From assembly GCA_031418715.1 (NCBI GenBank), contig JANOJL010000059.1:1-64000 (forward strand): DNA of 64,000 nucleotides, given 5' to 3'. The stretch is from JANMDU01 sp031418715. GTDB lineage: Bacteria > Pseudomonadota > Gammaproteobacteria > Burkholderiales > Burkholderiaceae_C. The position numbers were made by a program, and so were the translations under genes. Positions within the stretch are counted from its first letter, which is position 1, and the number at the start of each line of letters is the position of its first letter. The notes under the pieces are model-generated. The model worked only from the letters and a program-made list of their open reading frames with translations, was not told where the DNA came from and ran no database searches. Positions 32,118 to 39,994 of the stretch are shown here, piece by piece.

Positions 32118-33026
32118 ATGAACATCAAGCATCTGGAACACCTGCTGGCGCTGTCTGACACCGGCTCATTCAGCCGTGCGGCTGAGAAACTGTTTATCAC
32201 CCAATCGGCACTGAGCCGCAGCATCCAGAGCCTAGAGGACGACTTGGGCGGCAAGGTGCTGGACCGCATTGGCAAGCGAAATGAACTCACCCCGCTGGGC
32301 CAGGACGTGGTGGCCCGGGCCCGTCATATCGTGCGTGACGCGGCCGAGTTGCGCCACAGTGCGCAGTTGTTGCAACAGGGGGGCAGGGGTTCTGTGAGCG
32401 TTGGTTTGGGATCAGGGCCGGGTGCGTTGTTGACGATACCGCTGATGTGCGCTGCCGCCTCGCCATCCGCCGGGACCCCCGGCATGCGGGTGTCCATCAC
32501 CCGGGGCCCGACCGAGCTGCAAATCCAGCAGCTGCGCAGCCGCCAGCTCGACGCCATGGTGGTGGACATGCGCCGAGTCACACCCGCCACCGACTTGAAC
32601 ATTGAATCTCTGGGGGAGATTCGCGCAGGCTTTATCGTCCATGCCGCCCACCCGCTGGCGGCCAAGCGCTCAGTGAGTTTTGAGGACATCACGCAGTACC
32701 CGGTGGCCTCCACGCCCTTGTCGGACGAAGTGGTGCGCTTGCTGGTGGATCAATTCGGTGTGCGGGCCAACCCGTCGGCCATGGTCACGTTGCTGTGTGA
32801 AGACGTCGCCAGTTTGCTGGCCACCGTAGCGCAAACGCAGGCCATCTATTTGGGCATCGTGGCTGCCGCTAGGGCGGGTTTGCAGGACGGATCATTGGTC
32901 GAACTGCCCATCAAGCCGCGGCTCAACGCAGCCGCCCGCTTTGCCTATGTCACGTTGGCGGGGCGAACCGAAGCTCCGGTGATGGCCTGGTTTCGCGGGT
33001 TTGTGCGCACGCACTTGCACGATTGA
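32118..33026 (+). CDS. LysR-type transcriptional regulator
   Basis: A 302-residue regulator. The N-terminal winged helix contains MNIKHLEHLLALSDTGSFSR and FITQSALSRSIQSLEDDLG, and a periplasmic-binding-like effector domain follows. The ATG at 32118 starts the helix-turn-helix directly, with GAGGAG about ten bases upstream. It is divergent from the TctC-like gene with a 151-bp spacer, the usual layout for a LysR regulator controlling the neighbouring catabolic genes. The effector is unknown. Confidence 0.92.
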   Translation: MNIKHLEHLLALSDTGSFSRAAEKLFITQSALSRSIQSLEDDLGGKVLDRIGKRNELTPLGQDVVARARHIVRDAAELRHSAQLLQQGGRGSVSVGLGSGPGALLTIPLMCAAASPSAGTPGMRVSITRGPTELQIQQLRSRQLDAMVVDMRRVTPATDLNIESLGEIRAGFIVHAAHPLAAKRSVSFEDITQYPVASTPLSDEVVRLLVDQFGVRANPSAMVTLLCEDVASLLATVAQTQAIYLGIVAAARAGLQDGSLVELPIKPRLNAAARFAYVTLAGRTEAPVMAWFRGFVRTHLHD

Positions 33027-33051
33027 GAGTCAAGTGGGTGACGCGGGTCGT

Positions 33052-34035
33052 TCACCCGGAAAGCACTTGCGGATTGAGTGGCGTTTTCGGTTGACCGTGA
33101 ACGAGATAGCCGATCAAATTGTCTGCTGCCAAATTCGCCATCGCTTTGCGTGTGGGCACGCTGGCGCTGCCGATATGAGGCGTGAGTACTACGTTTTTCA
33201 TAGCAAGCAAGGCAGGATTGATAACGGGTTCCCCTTCAAATACATCCAAACCTGCGCCTAGAATCTTGTTGGCGGCAAGTGCGGCAGCCAAGGCGTTTTC
33301 GTCAATCAAGCCGCCGCGCCCGATATTAATCAAGGTAGCGGTGGGCTTCATCAGGGCGATCTCAGCAGCGCCGACCGTATGATGGTTTTCAGCTGTGTAG
33401 GGCAGCACCAAGACGATGTGATCGGACTGCGCAAACAGCTCTTGCTTGCTCACATAGCGCGCCTTGACCTCTGCTTCCAGCTCGGGCGCGAGGCGAGAGC
33501 GGTTGTGATAAATCACCTGCATGCCAAATCCAAACGCACCGCGCTGCGCCACGGCGCGGCCAATGCGCCCCATGCCCAAAATGCCCAGTGTGCTGCCATG
33601 AATGTCTGCACCGCAAAACATGTCATAGCTCCACTTGTTCCACTGGCCCGAGCGAAGATAGGCTTCGCTCTCGCTCACGCGCCGAGCGGTCGCCATGAGC
33701 AGGGTAAAGCCGAGGTCAGCCGTGGTTTCAGTGAGCACATCGGGGGCATTGGTGGCGAGTACGCCGGCTGCCGTCATGGCCGGCACATCAAAATTGTTGT
33801 ATCCCACGGCCATGTTGGCGCAAATCTTCAGATCGGGGCAGGCAGCGAGCAGCGCGGCATCAATGCGCTCGCCGCCGGTGGTGAACACGCCTGCTTTGCC
33901 AGATAAGCGGCGGATGAACTCTTCGCGCGGCCAGATCAGATCATCTTGATTGGACTCCACCTCAAAATGCTGCGCCAGGCGCTCCAACACCTCGGGAAAG
34001 ACTGCGCGAGCGACGAGAATGGATTTTTTAGACAT
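33052..34035 (-). CDS. D-2-hydroxyacid dehydrogenase (glyoxylate/hydroxypyruvate reductase type)
   Basis: A 327-residue NAD(P)H-dependent reductase. Motifs are MAVGYNNFDVPAM and the nucleotide site LGILGMGRIGRAVA (about 148-161). The catalytic triad is visible as Arg in NIGRGGLIDE, Glu in DVFEGEP and His in TPHIGSAS. Glyoxylate or hydroxypyruvate are the likely substrates. It could dispose of glyoxylate made by the DadA-like enzyme nearby, though it is convergent with the LysR gene and not in that operon. ATG at 34035 was preferred to TTG six bases upstream. Confidence 0.9.
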   Translation of the reverse strand: MSKKSILVARAVFPEVLERLAQHFEVESNQDDLIWPREEFIRRLSGKAGVFTTGGERIDAALLAACPDLKICANMAVGYNNFDVPAMTAAGVLATNAPDVLTETTADLGFTLLMATARRVSESEAYLRSGQWNKWSYDMFCGADIHGSTLGILGMGRIGRAVAQRGAFGFGMQVIYHNRSRLAPELEAEVKARYVSKQELFAQSDHIVLVLPYTAENHHTVGAAEIALMKPTATLINIGRGGLIDENALAAALAANKILGAGLDVFEGEPVINPALLAMKNVVLTPHIGSASVPTRKAMANLAADNLIGYLVHGQPKTPLNPQVLSG

Positions 34036-34042
34036 TTTCAAG

Positions 34043-34100
34043 CCTTTTTCGGCATATCGCCGTTATAGAATCTGCGCAGAGTGCTACTGAATTGATAGCG
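34043..34100 (-). repeat. Dispersed repeat, copy R11
   Basis: Reverse-oriented copy: AGTAGCACTCTGCGCAGATT followed by CTATAACGGCGATATGCCGA. It lies between the antiporter and reductase genes, at the left edge of the next group. Confidence 0.85.
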
Positions 34101-34102
34101 TT

Positions 34103-35527
34103 TCAACGGAACCAAACGAAGCTCATGATCACAAACAGCGGGATCAATATGCACACCGCCCAAGCAATGTAGCCAAAGAAGCTGGGCATCTTCACGCCCC
34201 GGTCTTCCACAATCGCTTTGACCATCAAGTTCGGCGCGTTACCGATATACGAATTCGCGCCCATGAACACCGCGCCCGCAGAAATCGCGGCGAGCGTGGC
34301 CGCGTTCGTGGTCATCAGCGTCTGCGGGTCACCGCCCGCGAGATTGAAGAAGACCAGATAGGTGGGGGCATTATCCAAGAAAGAACTCAAAGCACCTGTC
34401 GCCCAAAAGTAAGCCAGCGGGCTGGGCGTGCCATCGGCACGGGTGACGCTGGCCACAATCGCGCCAAACGGCCCGTCGATACCCGCTTTGAGCATCGCAA
34501 TCACCGGAATGATCGTGAGGAAAATGCCCGCAAACAGCTTGGCCACCTCTTGCATTGGCCCCCACGAGAATTGATTGGCCTCATGGACAGAGCTGGCGGT
34601 GATCTTGAGCGACAGCACCGTCACCGCGATCAAGCCCAGATCGCGAACGATTCCCTGCAAACCGACTTCTGTGCCAAACACATCGAAATTGACGCCCGGC
34701 TTCCAGATACCGCTCATCAAAACCAAGGCCATGACGCACAGCAGCAAGAGAAAATTGACTTTGCCGTCAAAGCCGATGTTTCGCGAGTCGGGTGTCGGGT
34801 CAAACTTCAACACCTCTTCACGCTTGTGATAGAAGTAAGAATCCATCGCGTAGAAGATGGCCAGCAGCGAGCCCACCATGAAAAGCGTCTCGGGGAAGAT
34901 GTATTTCACCGTCCAGAAAAAGTCCACGCCTTTCAAAAACCCGAGAAACAGCGGCGGATCGCCCAGCGGCGTGAGCGAGCCACCCGCATTGCTCACGATG
35001 AAGATGAAGAACACGAAAACGTGCATCTTGTGCTGCCGATTGTCATTGGCGCGAATCAGCGGGCGAATCAAAAGCATGGAAGCGCCCGTGGTGCCCATGA
35101 AGCTGGCCGCTACCGCGCCGATCGCCAAAATGGCTGTATTCAACCCGGGGCTGCCATGCAAATTGCCTTTGATGTAGATCCCGCCTGAGACGGCAAACAG
35201 CGCCGTGAGCAAGATCACAAAGGGGATGTATTCAGCGAGCAAGGCATGCACCAAAGCGCTGCCAGCGAGGCCCGGGCCAAACTGAATCGCAAACGGCACC
35301 AAAAACAGCAGCGCCCAAAACGCAGCGACTTTTCCGAAATGATGGTGCCAAAACTGTGGCGTGAGCAAAGGGCAAAGGGCAATACACAGCAAGATACCCG
35401 CAAACGGCACACCCCAGAGCGCCGTGAGCTGCTTGCCATCAATATCAGCGGCAAAACCCGCCGTGGACGCCAATAAGAGGCCAAAAAACGCCAAAAACTT
35501 GGCCAAACGAGGTGAAAGCGACAGCAT
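34103..35527 (-). CDS. Sodium:proton antiporter / citrate-transporter-like membrane protein
   Basis: A 474-residue protein of the ion transporter superfamily, with an N-terminal signal-like segment and about twelve further membrane helices. Characteristic stretches are AASFMGTTGASMLLIRPLIRAND, SNAGGSLTPLGDPPLFLGFLKG and FLDNAPTYLVFFNLAGG, the last two forming the repeated SxxGDPP/NAP reentrant motifs. Relatives are annotated as Na+/H+ antiporters. The actual ion is not established. It appears monocistronic. Confidence 0.85.
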   Translation of the reverse strand: MLSLSPRLAKFLAFFGLLLASTAGFAADIDGKQLTALWGVPFAGILLCIALCPLLTPQFWHHHFGKVAAFWALLFLVPFAIQFGPGLAGSALVHALLAEYIPFVILLTALFAVSGGIYIKGNLHGSPGLNTAILAIGAVAASFMGTTGASMLLIRPLIRANDNRQHKMHVFVFFIFIVSNAGGSLTPLGDPPLFLGFLKGVDFFWTVKYIFPETLFMVGSLLAIFYAMDSYFYHKREEVLKFDPTPDSRNIGFDGKVNFLLLLCVMALVLMSGIWKPGVNFDVFGTEVGLQGIVRDLGLIAVTVLSLKITASSVHEANQFSWGPMQEVAKLFAGIFLTIIPVIAMLKAGIDGPFGAIVASVTRADGTPSPLAYFWATGALSSFLDNAPTYLVFFNLAGGDPQTLMTTNAATLAAISAGAVFMGANSYIGNAPNLMVKAIVEDRGVKMPSFFGYIAWAVCILIPLFVIMSFVWFR

Positions 35528-36234
35528 GCTTTTGTCTCCAAAAATTCTTCACTGCATTATGCCTAGGCGCAAAGCCCGCACTTGACGCGACTCTTGCGAG
35601 AGACTGACGTTGCGGTTGCCTGCCGCCCTCGCCGGCGTTCTGATGTTTCACGCTACCCGCTCGCCTGCCGCGCGACGTGCCTGAAAAAGCCGAGGGCTTT
35701 CCTTCTTAGCGCTCTGTGCGGGATACGACGAGCTGCTAATCTTTTGTGGCGTTGATGAGTTGGTTGGCCGCGCCCGACCGAGAAAGCCTTCGTTTTTTCA
35801 TGCCCATCACGCAGCTAGTGTGGATGTTGGCGCGTCGTTTTTTACTATCAATTAAATAGCACTTTGCGCATATTCTATAACGGCTAGAGGCCTAAAACAC
35901 TCTAAAAACATTTCCATAGCTTGCCTGTTCGACGCTGCCACGGCGCAAAAACTTCACCCAATACACGCAGGCCTTTTCAGTGAATAAGATATAGTGCTTT
36001 CAACGTAAACCGCCCGCAGCTGATTTAGCAAGCGGGGCGAGTAGGCGATATGGGCGACAGGATCAAGAGACATCATGAATACTGTAATCAGAGACTGCAG
36101 ATGCCACCTCAACCCAGAGCACAGGCGGCTTGCGCAGGATTTGCCGTGCCGCTCATCTGCCTTGTCGGCCAGATTATTTTGTCGGCTAACTTGGGAATGC
36201 CAAGATAGGCGCTCGGCTGTATCACGCTAGACCT
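35528..36234. other. About 700-bp non-coding stretch
   Basis: No gene is supported here. It contains dispersed repeat R12, a few GC-rich fragments with no long frame, and near 36189 a small inverted repeat (CTTGG/CCAAG) shortly before the cassette gene. No integrase gene or attI site is recognised. It looks like decayed DNA at an insertion-prone position. Confidence 0.6.
35843..35909 (+). repeat. Dispersed repeat, copy R12
   Basis: One of the most complete copies: TACTATCAATTAAATAGCAC, TTTGCGCATATTCTATAACG, GCTAGAGGCCTAAAACACTC and TAAAAAC. It is a good reference for the consensus, as it lies in non-coding DNA. Confidence 0.9.
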
Positions 36235-36786
36235 ATGAGCAACGGCCACGGTACGGAAACACCCGCAAACAAACTTGCCACGGCTCAAGCCGTATTGGGT
36301 CTTGCATTTCGCCTTAACGCCGAAGTTGTTGCGGGGCGCTTAGATTCGTCAATATTTCAACGAGACGTGAGTATCTTGACCGGAGGCACGGGGCTTAAGC
36401 TCCCCGCCTTTCCAGAAGGAACTGATGAAGATCTGCAACTTGGCATTCTCAATATTTCCCTCATAGCACTCAGCGCCTCCGCCCTCACTGCGGACGAGAC
36501 ATTAGTCGAGGTCTTTGGAAAACTATCAGATGAGAAAGACGCTAATCGTCTTGGCATCCGAGTCATGATTCATCAATTGCGCAATGCCTTTGCGCATAAT
36601 CCTTGGCGCCCGAAATGGGTGGTTTTCAATAAATATCAAAACACTTACCCAATTGTTTTGGACGATGGAACTTCATTCACCTTCGATGCAACAAGCCTTG
36701 ATGGTGACGGCGTAAAGCCAGAGCAGGTCGGGGGTTTAGAGTTTTGGGTCAAGCTTCTGCAACACTGCGAGAGGCTTGTGCAATGA
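36235..36786 (+). CDS. HEPN-like protein in an integron-type gene cassette
   Basis: A 183-residue soluble protein, unknown by name. Predicted helices contain RNAFAHN at 116-122, matching the Rx4-6H motif of HEPN ribonucleases (Arg116, His121). The surrounding stretch IRVMIHQLRNAFAHNPWRPK resembles that helix in HEPN-type proteins. An attC recombination site begins five bases after the stop, so this is a mobile cassette. A role in RNA cleavage or stress or phage response is inference from the motif. No promoter of its own is apparent. Confidence 0.75.
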   Translation: MSNGHGTETPANKLATAQAVLGLAFRLNAEVVAGRLDSSIFQRDVSILTGGTGLKLPAFPEGTDEDLQLGILNISLIALSASALTADETLVEVFGKLSDEKDANRLGIRVMIHQLRNAFAHNPWRPKWVVFNKYQNTYPIVLDDGTSFTFDATSLDGDGVKPEQVGGLEFWVKLLQHCERLVQ

Positions 36787-36790
36787 AACG

Positions 36791-36880
36791 GTCTAACCCG
36801 GCAGTCGAGAGGGACAGCCAAAAGCTGCGCTTTTGGTTTCCTGCGCTTCGCTACGGCTACCCCTCACTTCCACGTTATGC
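36791..36880 (+). other. attC recombination site (59-base-element type)
   Basis: The outer inverse core GTCTAAC (36791) and core GTTATGC (36874) enclose inner arms GGCAGTCGAGAGGGA and CCCTCACTTCC. These are complementary with the usual extra unpaired base. A central imperfect hairpin (CCAAAAGCTGCGCTTTTGG) lies between. This is the single-strand-folding layout of attC. The core has one departure from GTTRRRY. Confidence 0.8.
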
Positions 36881-36996
36881 CTTCTGAGGTGCAACGCGCA
36901 TCTATAGTTGCATCAAACTGTGATTCAAGCCTTGCCAATACTGCGCAAGATGCTATGGTTTCAAGATCAACTCAAAGCGTTTCTGAGCGCAGGGCT

Positions 36997-37428
36997 TTAT
37001 CCCAGCGCCCCATGCACTGCCCAAAACTCCCCAGGGCTGAGCACGGCATAGCTCCCTGCGCAGGCGAGCAGGGCTTTGTCGCCGGTGATCAGGTATTTGG
37101 CTTGGAATTGCTTCTCGGCGGCGAGCAAGGTGCCCAAAATGGCTTGGTCGAAAGGGTCTGTCAGCTCGGGGGCGTGGTGGGGCTCGGGGTTGACGCTTTC
37201 CGCTTCAAAGCTCAGGCAATCGACCAGATCGGTGATTTCTGCATCGCTCAGGCCATGCCGAGCGCGCAATTTGGGTAACACCCGGCGCAGCTCGTCCAAG
37301 ATGTAAGGGCTCAAGCACACTTGCAAGGAGCCGCTGCGCCAAGCGGCCAAGATGCGGCCCGGCAGGCTGGCGGGATACGCCAAGCCACTCACCAGGACAT
37401 TCGTGTCCAGCACGACACACAGCGCCAT
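36997..37428 (-). CDS. PIN-domain toxin, VapC-like
   Basis: A 143-residue putative ribonuclease toxin. The PIN acidic residues are seen in VVLDTNVLVSGL (Asp8), LSPYILDELRRVL (Glu), and FDQAILGTLLAAEKQ with YLITGDKALL (Asp). It lies 30 nt downstream of a Phd-like antitoxin gene on the same strand. The pair probably forms a toxin-antitoxin module near the integron cassette. Confidence 0.88.
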   Translation of the reverse strand: MALCVVLDTNVLVSGLAYPASLPGRILAAWRSGSLQVCLSPYILDELRRVLPKLRARHGLSDAEITDLVDCLSFEAESVNPEPHHAPELTDPFDQAILGTLLAAEKQFQAKYLITGDKALLACAGSYAVLSPGEFWAVHGALG

Positions 37429-37458
37429 GACTTGAGCTTCTCTGAGGGTTTGCCGGAT

Positions 37459-37740
37459 TCAGGCGCGCTGGCGCAGCGAGGCAACGGCGGCATCGATCTC
37501 AGCCATGCCAACGCTTTCTGGCGTTTGCGCAAAGCCCTGCGCCAAGCGCTGCGAGAGCGCATCAAAGCGCCCCTGCATGCGGCGAATCCGCTCAAACAGC
37601 CGCGCATCGATCAAGGCCGCGATGGACTTGCCATCTTTGTTGATGACGATGCTGTCGCTTCGGTAATGCACGCTATTGAGCATATCGCCAAGGTTTTGGC
37701 GGAATTGGACGGCAGTAGTTTCAGTGATCATGCTGGTCAT
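37459..37740 (-). CDS. Antitoxin, Phd/YefM family
   Basis: About 93 residues. The N-terminal DNA-binding part ITETTAVQFRQNLGDMLNSV matches prevent-host-death antitoxins, and the C-terminal helix would bind the PIN toxin. ATG at 37740 or 37731 is possible; neither has a strong ribosome site. The start lies among several TGATCA/CGATCA words that may be the autoregulatory operator. A longer frame upstream would overlap pncB and is not supported. Confidence 0.85.
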   Translation of the reverse strand: MTSMITETTAVQFRQNLGDMLNSVHYRSDSIVINKDGKSIAALIDARLFERIRRMQGRFDALSQRLAQGFAQTPESVGMAEIDAAVASLRQRA

Positions 37741-37758
37741 TATGATCGATATGATCAA
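37724..37758 (-). promoter_or_regulatory. Candidate operator of the toxin-antitoxin pair
   Basis: Repeated palindromic words TGATCA (two) and a related CGATCA occur within 35 bp around the antitoxin start. Such clusters are typical autoregulation sites, but no experiment or known consensus is matched. Confidence 0.4.
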
Positions 37759-37840
37759 AAGTATCAAATTCAGCCATTTCGCCTGAAGCGATTCGAGCGC
37801 GGAAATGGGGTGAGATGGGGAGTTTTCGCGGGTATCCGGC

Positions 37841-39034
37841 TCAAACCGCTTCAATATCAAACACCTGCCGCAGATAGGCGAGGTATTTTTCATCGTCGCA
37901 CATGCCCTTGCCCGGCGAATCCGAAAGCTTGGCCACGGGCTGGCCGTTGCAGCGGATCATTTTCATGACGATTTGCAGCGGCTCGTGTTCGGGTGGATCG
38001 CCCAGATCGTTGGTGAGATTGGTGCCGATGCCGAAGGCGAGTAGGCAGCGGCCTTTGAAGCGTTGGTAGAGCTCGATCGTGCGCGGCACGGTCAGGCCGT
38101 CGGAGAAGATCAGGGTTTTGGTGCGCGGGTCTACGCGGTTCAAGCGGTAATGTTCGATCATGCGTTCGCCCCAGCTAAACGGATCGCCACTGTCGTGGCG
38201 CGCGCCATCAAACAGCTTGCAGAAATACATGTCGAAATCGCGCAAGAAGGCGCTCATGCCATACACGTCTGAGAGCGCAATGCCCAAATCGCCACGGTAT
38301 TCTTTCGCCCAGCTTTCAAAAGCATAGGTCTGGCTATCGCGCAGACGCGGCCCAAGCGCTTGCGCGGCTTGCAGGTATTCATGCGCCATCGTGCCCAGAG
38401 GCGTGAGGCCAAGAATTCGGGCGAAATGCACATTGCTCGTACCCGCGAATTGGCCAGAGTTACTTGTGCCCAAGCCTTCTGCCAAACGGCGCAACACCTG
38501 CTCTTGCCAGACATGCGAGAAGCGCCTGCGCGTGCCATAGTCTGCAATCTTTAGCTCTTTCAATTGCGGTGTTTTTAAGAGAGAGATTTTATGCGAAAGT
38601 CGCTCCTCCCCGTTATAAATACTGCGCGGGGTGCTATGATTTTTGAAGTAAACCTCATTCACAATCGCCAGCACTGGAATCTCAAAAAGAATCGTGTGAA
38701 GCCAAGGGCCTTTGACTGAAATCTCCAGCTCACCATTGACTTGCGGCTCAATACTGATGTACTTTTCATTCAGTCTAAATAGCCCCAAAAAATCCACGAA
38801 ATCACTTTTAATGAAACGCATGCTGCGCAAAAATTGCAGCTCATTCTCTGTAAAAGTTATGCTGCACAGCGACTTGATTTCCGCGCGAATCTCGTCTGCA
38901 TGCTGCGCCAAATCAATACCCAAATTACGGCATTTGAATTTGTATTCCACCTGAGCACCTGGAAATTGATGCAACACCACTTGCATCATGGTGAACTTAT
39001 ACAGGTCGGTGTCGAGCAGGCTGGTGATGATCAT
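37841..39034 (-). CDS. pncB: Nicotinate phosphoribosyltransferase
   Basis: A 397-residue enzyme that makes nicotinate mononucleotide in NAD salvage. Conserved blocks include LLDTDLYKFTMMQVVL at the start, LWLHTILFEIPVLAIVNEVY-like sequence near 115-130, GTMAHEYLQAAQALG, HDSGDPFSWGERM and FGIGTNLTND. Residues FKNHSTPRSIYNGEERL are encoded by a dispersed-repeat copy without loss of frame. Confidence 0.95.
   Translation of the reverse strand: MIITSLLDTDLYKFTMMQVVLHQFPGAQVEYKFKCRNLGIDLAQHADEIRAEIKSLCSITFTENELQFLRSMRFIKSDFVDFLGLFRLNEKYISIEPQVNGELEISVKGPWLHTILFEIPVLAIVNEVYFKNHSTPRSIYNGEERLSHKISLLKTPQLKELKIADYGTRRRFSHVWQEQVLRRLAEGLGTSNSGQFAGTSNVHFARILGLTPLGTMAHEYLQAAQALGPRLRDSQTYAFESWAKEYRGDLGIALSDVYGMSAFLRDFDMYFCKLFDGARHDSGDPFSWGERMIEHYRLNRVDPRTKTLIFSDGLTVPRTIELYQRFKGRCLLAFGIGTNLTNDLGDPPEHEPLQIVMKMIRCNGQPVAKLSDSPGKGMCDDEKYLAYLRQVFDIEAV
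38598..38648 (-). repeat. Dispersed repeat, copy R13, inside pncB
   Basis: AATCATAGCACCCCGCGCAG followed by TATTTATAACGGGGAGGAGC on the minus strand, in sense with pncB. Confidence 0.7.
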
Positions 39035-39085
39035 GAGAGCGGCGTATAGCTAGTAGCGCATCGTACCAAAGCGCTCAAGCCAGAT

Positions 39086-39994
39086 TTAAACGCCATGAAA
39101 AAGACGATCACGCGTACGCGATACCAAGACCATATGCGGCAACGTCACAGCCGCCAAAGCCACCACCAGCCAGCGCAGCGAATCACCGCCCCATTGAGCA
39201 GGCTGCGCCAGAATTGGCATTTGCCACCACAGAATGGCAAGCGCAGTCCAAGTCAACAGCAAAGTGATTGAAAGCAGCAGCCAAGGCGATGCTTGATCTT
39301 CCCGCCGCTGCATGCTGCGCATGCGCCACACATGCATGCCTGAGTGATACAGGCCAAAGAACAGCGTAAAAGCCAGCAAGGGCGAAAGCAGTGCATTGAG
39401 CAACACCAAAGCCACTAGCTCCCACATCAGAACCTGCAGCCCACCTACCAATGCGCCCGCACGCCAAGGCTGGATCACCGCGATAGCTGCCACCACTAAG
39501 GCCAGCCAGAGCCCGGCCAGAGCCACCCACAACGGCCACACCCAACGGGTGGATTCGGGTGCAATCGCCGCCACCCACACTTTCAAATCCATGCCAGAGA
39601 GCAAAACAGGCAGCATCACACTTGCCCCGCCTTGCACCATGCGAAGCAACAGCTGGTGTCTCTCATCCTCGTGCAGTAATACCGCCTGCTCTCCAAAATG
39701 CCAAAGCGACAAAAAGAGCAAAACAAGCAAGGCGATGCCAGGAAAAGAAAACAGCGCAGCAGCCAACACAACCACGCTACCCAAATACATGGCAAAGTGC
39801 TTGAACATCACACGGCCTTGCGCATCACGCAGCAGCATCACATCCATCGCGCCGTGCGCAAAACCCAGCGTGAGGGTGAGCAAGACAAACGACCACAGTG
39901 CCACAGATGGCCATTGGCGCTCGGCCCAAGCCAATGCCAGCAGCGCTGGCAAAAGCCAGAGCAAATGAAAAGCTGGCGCACGAGAGAGCATCAA
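39086..39994 (-). CDS. blh: Beta-carotene 15,15'-dioxygenase, Brp/Blh family
   Basis: A 302-residue membrane protein that cleaves beta-carotene to two retinal molecules, the rhodopsin chromophore. The family His-containing motifs are GFAHGAMDV, LWHFGEQAVL, LYHSGMHVW and LPHMVLVSR, within about eight membrane segments. Its ATG overlaps the crtY stop (ATGA), so it is the last gene of the rhodopsin-carotenoid operon. Confidence 0.92.
   Translation of the reverse strand: MMLSRAPAFHLLWLLPALLALAWAERQWPSVALWSFVLLTLTLGFAHGAMDVMLLRDAQGRVMFKHFAMYLGSVVVLAAALFSFPGIALLVLLFLSLWHFGEQAVLLHEDERHQLLLRMVQGGASVMLPVLLSGMDLKVWVAAIAPESTRWVWPLWVALAGLWLALVVAAIAVIQPWRAGALVGGLQVLMWELVALVLLNALLSPLLAFTLFFGLYHSGMHVWRMRSMQRREDQASPWLLLSITLLLTWTALAILWWQMPILAQPAQWGGDSLRWLVVALAAVTLPHMVLVSRTRDRLFHGV

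Noticed and set aside
36877..37278. Gene of 133 codons directly after attC
   Set aside because: Two thirds of it is antisense to the PIN toxin. At most its first 45 codons could be a cassette remnant, so no gene is called.
37459..37893. 144-residue version of the antitoxin
   Set aside because: The first 51 residues do not resemble the family and overlap pncB; the Phd domain begins at the later Met.
39036..39085. Possible degenerate repeat between pncB and blh
   Set aside because: Matches to the core are scattered and no better than chance by eye.
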